From: CAYLNG01 sp964497855
GTDB taxonomy: Bacteria > Verrucomicrobiota > Kiritimatiellia > SS1-B-03-39 > UBA6053
Assembly: GCA_964497855.1 (NCBI GenBank)
Contig: CAZCFM010000145.1
Location: forward strand, 1 to 8,214
DNA: 8,214 bases
Reading direction: 5' to 3'
This document shows positions 6,841 through 8,214 of this stretch, piece after piece (position 1 is the first letter of the stretch; every line of letters begins with the position of its first letter). The translations under genes were made by a program, and so were the position numbers. The notes beneath the pieces are model-generated. The model was given only the letters and a program-made list of their open reading frames with translations. It did not search any database and had not been told where the DNA came from.

Positions 6841-7775
6841 TGTTGCAGCGTCTGCCCTACCGCCTCCGTCTGAAAAAGCCCTTGGATCTGCCTGGTGGCA
6901 ACCTGCTGACGGAAAGGGCAGGGGTCCTGCTGCACGATTCCGAAACCGGAGGCTGGGGCGACGCCGCGCCGCTGCCGGGCTTTTCGCGGGAGACGCCCGA
7001 AGAGGTCCTGCACGGCGAAATCGGCGATCCTTCTCTGCCCAGCCTGGCGTTTGCGGCGGACTGCGCGCGGAAACCCTGGCCGCCGTCTCTCGATCCTGTT
7101 CCCATCAACGCCCTCTGGTTTCCCGACCGCGAAACGCCCGCCGCCCTTGCGCGACGTCTGCGGAACTGGTCCAATCCCTGCGTAAAACTCAAGCCCGGCC
7201 CGAAACCGGAGCCGCAGCGCTGGCTGGACCTGCTCCGGCGTGTGCCGGGACTCCGGCTCCGCATCGACGCCAACCGCGCCTGGACTGTGGAACAAACCCT
7301 GCGCATGTGGGAGGCCCTTCCGCCGGAGCGTGTGGACTATTTCGAAGAGCCTCTGTCCGACGCCGCTGACTACGCGAAACTGTGGGCCCTCGCCCCGGTT
7401 CCGATTGCCCTCGACGAAAGCCTGCTGCGCCCGGAAGGTTCAGAACTCGCCCGCGCCGAAAACGTACGCGCCCTGGTGCTCAAACCGACTCTGCTGGGCG
7501 GTGAAGACATCTGGAAACCCTGGCAGACACTGGCCCGAACCCGCGGCATCGCCCTCACCTGGAGCAGTTGTTTCGAAAGCGGGGTGGGTCTGCTCCATCT
7601 CGCCGCCCTCGCGCGCGGCCACGGTCCGGCCGGCCTCGACACCAACCGCCTGTTGGCGGAAGACCTCGTCCATCCGCGCCCCAACGTCCGCCGGGGAGAA
7701 CTGCTCCCGACCCGTTCCCTGTGTAACCTCCCCGGATGCACGATACCCCAAAAAATCATTGAGGTGGATCATTGA
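6840..7775 (+). CDS. menC: o-Succinylbenzoate synthase
   Basis: A cytoplasmic enolase-superfamily enzyme that dehydrates SHCHC to o-succinylbenzoate in menaquinone biosynthesis. It has 311 residues. The N-terminal cap domain carries GWGDAAPLPGFSRET (38-52), close to the OSBS consensus G.GE.APLPGFS. The barrel has the catalytic K-x-K at Lys116/Lys118, metal ligands Asp143 (RIDAN), Glu169 (FEEP) and Asp192 (LDES), and the second catalytic lysine Lys215 (VLKPTLLGG). All expected active-site residues are present, so it should be functional. Dipeptide epimerase or N-acylamino acid racemase activity is the usual alternative in this superfamily, but adjacency to menA favours OSBS. The start is the ATG at 6840 sharing one base with the menA stop (TGATG); the frame stays open upstream inside menA, but that part is not conserved-looking. 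It is the last gene of the run; menE, menB, menD and menF are not in view. Confidence 0.93.
   Translation: MLQRLPYRLRLKKPLDLPGGNLLTERAGVLLHDSETGGWGDAAPLPGFSRETPEEVLHGEIGDPSLPSLAFAADCARKPWPPSLDPVPINALWFPDRETPAALARRLRNWSNPCVKLKPGPKPEPQRWLDLLRRVPGLRLRIDANRAWTVEQTLRMWEALPPERVDYFEEPLSDAADYAKLWALAPVPIALDESLLRPEGSELARAENVRALVLKPTLLGGEDIWKPWQTLARTRGIALTWSSCFESGVGLLHLAALARGHGPAGLDTNRLLAEDLVHPRPNVRRGELLPTRSLCNLPGCTIPQKIIEVDH
7755..7775 (+). repeat. Short direct repeat across the menC stop
   Basis: ATCATTGA occurs at 7755-7762 and again at 7768-7775, the second copy ending in the menC TGA. The piece between, GGTGGATCATTG (7763-7774), recurs with one mismatch at 7838-7849 in the following gap. The repeats are short and chance is possible. 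Confidence 0.35.
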
Positions 7776-7825
7776 ATAAGGTACAAACACGATATGGTTC
7801 ATTTCAACCCATTTACAGAAGTTGT

Positions 7826-7843
7826 TCCACCTTTTCGGGTGGA
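7826..7843 (+). terminator. Possible weak terminator hairpin after menC
   Basis: TCCACC (7826-7831) pairs perfectly with GGTGGA (7838-7843) around the loop TTTTCG, 51 bases after the menC stop. No T-tract follows, so it is not a canonical intrinsic terminator. It could be an RNA-stabilising 3' hairpin or be incidental. Confidence 0.3.
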
Positions 7844-7855
7844 TCAATGGACCTG

Positions 7856-7884
7856 TTGAATCACTTGTTGCCGGTTGATAAAAT
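7856..7884 (+). promoter_or_regulatory. Candidate promoter for the small CxC protein gene
   Basis: TTGAAT (7856-7861) and TAAAAT (7879-7884) are separated by exactly 17 bases, each five of six to consensus or close. They lie in an AT-rich gap that contrasts with the GC-rich genes. The implied start near 7891 leaves a leader of about 16 bases. An alternative pair, TTGCCG (7868-7873) and TAAAAT (7892-7897), has an 18-base spacer. Confidence 0.4.
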
Positions 7885-7906
7885 GACTTTTTAAAATAGA
7901 AACATC

Positions 7907-8095
7907 ATGCCAGAAGAGATTTTCCCCTCATCGTATAGATGTGATTGCGGAGTGGAGAGCCACCATTTCGAAAACACAATCCGTGAGATGAAGAACGGCA
8001 GCCGGAACCGACGGCAGGTATTAACTGCGGATGATGGTGAACATGCAATCATTTTCCAACACGGCAAATTCGTTGCCATGTACTGTCCAAAGTAA
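7907..8095 (+). CDS. Small conserved-looking hypothetical protein with CxC and HH
   Basis: A 62-residue protein with no signal peptide or membrane helix. Visible features are FPSSYRCDCG (6-15) with Cys12 and Cys14, His19 and His20, NTIREMK (23-29), DGEHAIIFQHGKFVAMYCP (43-61) and Cys60. The CxC...HH...C set could bind zinc or another metal. The pattern 'RCDCG...F.ENTIREMK...DEH.I.F..G....YCP' reminds me of small hypothetical proteins in varied bacteria, but I can give no family name or function. No clear Shine-Dalgarno precedes the ATG; a plausible promoter lies just upstream (7856-7884), suggesting a monocistronic, perhaps near-leaderless transcript. The organised Cys/His and beta-like C-terminus argue for a real gene. 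An antisense reading frame over the same bases looks like a shadow. Confidence 0.7.
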   Translation: MPEEIFPSSYRCDCGVESHHFENTIREMKNGSRNRRQVLTADDGEHAIIFQHGKFVAMYCPK

Positions 8096-8128
8096 CAGAA
8101 AGAAATCGCAGCCGAGAAGATGAAAGAC

Positions 8129-8207
8129 CGGGGCGGGACGCCCCGCGTCCAGTGAGAAGTTTTTGTCGCGTAGCGACAGTCCCAGGATTAGCCGTGGGTT
8201 TCAACCC
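8129..8207. repeat. Cluster of palindromes, likely dispersed intergenic (REP-like) repeat
   Basis: Several perfect inverted repeats crowd into about 80 bases with no gene. CGGGGCG/CGCCCCG (8129-8135 and 8139-8145) and GGACGC/GCGTCC (8136-8141 and 8145-8150) overlap, so only one hairpin can form at a time. GTCGC/GCGAC (8165-8169 and 8173-8177) has a GTA loop. GGGTT/AACCC (8196-8200 and 8203-8207) forms GGGTTTCAACCC. A run of five T (8160-8164) follows the first pair after nine bases, so it may also act as a weak terminator for the 62-residue gene. The 'GTCGCGTAGCGAC' and 'CCGTGGGTTTCAACCC' words resemble intergenic repeats I recall from PVC-type genomes; copy number cannot be judged from one window. 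The repeat may continue past the right edge. Confidence 0.55.
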
Positions 8208-8214
8208 TGAGCCT

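Noticed and set aside
8101..8214. CRISPR array or attachment site in the palindromic tail
   Set aside because: No regularly spaced identical repeats are present, and no integrase or cas gene is in view. The palindromes differ from one another.

Overview
The window looks like a chromosomal piece of a GC-rich, Gram-negative-type bacterium. Everything recognisable is on the + strand. A lipoprotein with a lipobox, an OmpA-type peptidoglycan-binding domain behind a signal peptide, and menaquinone genes point to a diderm that respires with menaquinone. The palindrome-rich intergenic sequence at the right end resembles dispersed repeats I associate with the Verrucomicrobiota/Lentisphaerota side of the PVC group. 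That placement is an impression, not a demonstration.

Region 1 (4-2731) is a tight three-gene run with 4-base ATGA overlaps: a CorA-type divalent-metal channel, a DUF432-like protein of unknown function, and a small MscS-type mechanosensitive channel. Together they suggest an ion and osmotic homeostasis unit. The left edge cuts off whatever lies upstream of corA.

Region 2 (about 2789-7775) starts at a gene-free gap holding a perfect TTGACA box and then runs through five closely packed genes. The first two are paralogues of each other: a membrane-anchored coiled-coil protein (2858-3619) and a coiled-coil lipoprotein (3616-4314), sharing WTPE...IA.DPE.YL and WP...GRS motifs at identical spacing. 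The third (4337-5929) fuses a NitT/TauT-like substrate-binding domain to a C-terminal OmpA domain, with no ABC permease or ATPase in sight. I infer that these three form an uncharacterised envelope complex touching the inner membrane, a lipid-anchored layer and peptidoglycan. This is the most interesting part of the window. The run continues by overlapping codons into menA (prenylation of 1,4-dihydroxy-2-naphthoate) and menC (o-succinylbenzoate synthase), two menaquinone steps.

Region 3 (7776-8214) is less dense and its first part is more AT-rich. It has a short hairpin after menC, a plausible promoter, a 62-residue hypothetical protein with a CxC...HH...C pattern (7907-8095), and a cluster of palindromes (8129-8207) that is probably a dispersed intergenic repeat or weak terminator region. 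No tRNA, rRNA, CRISPR array, transposase or phage gene was seen.
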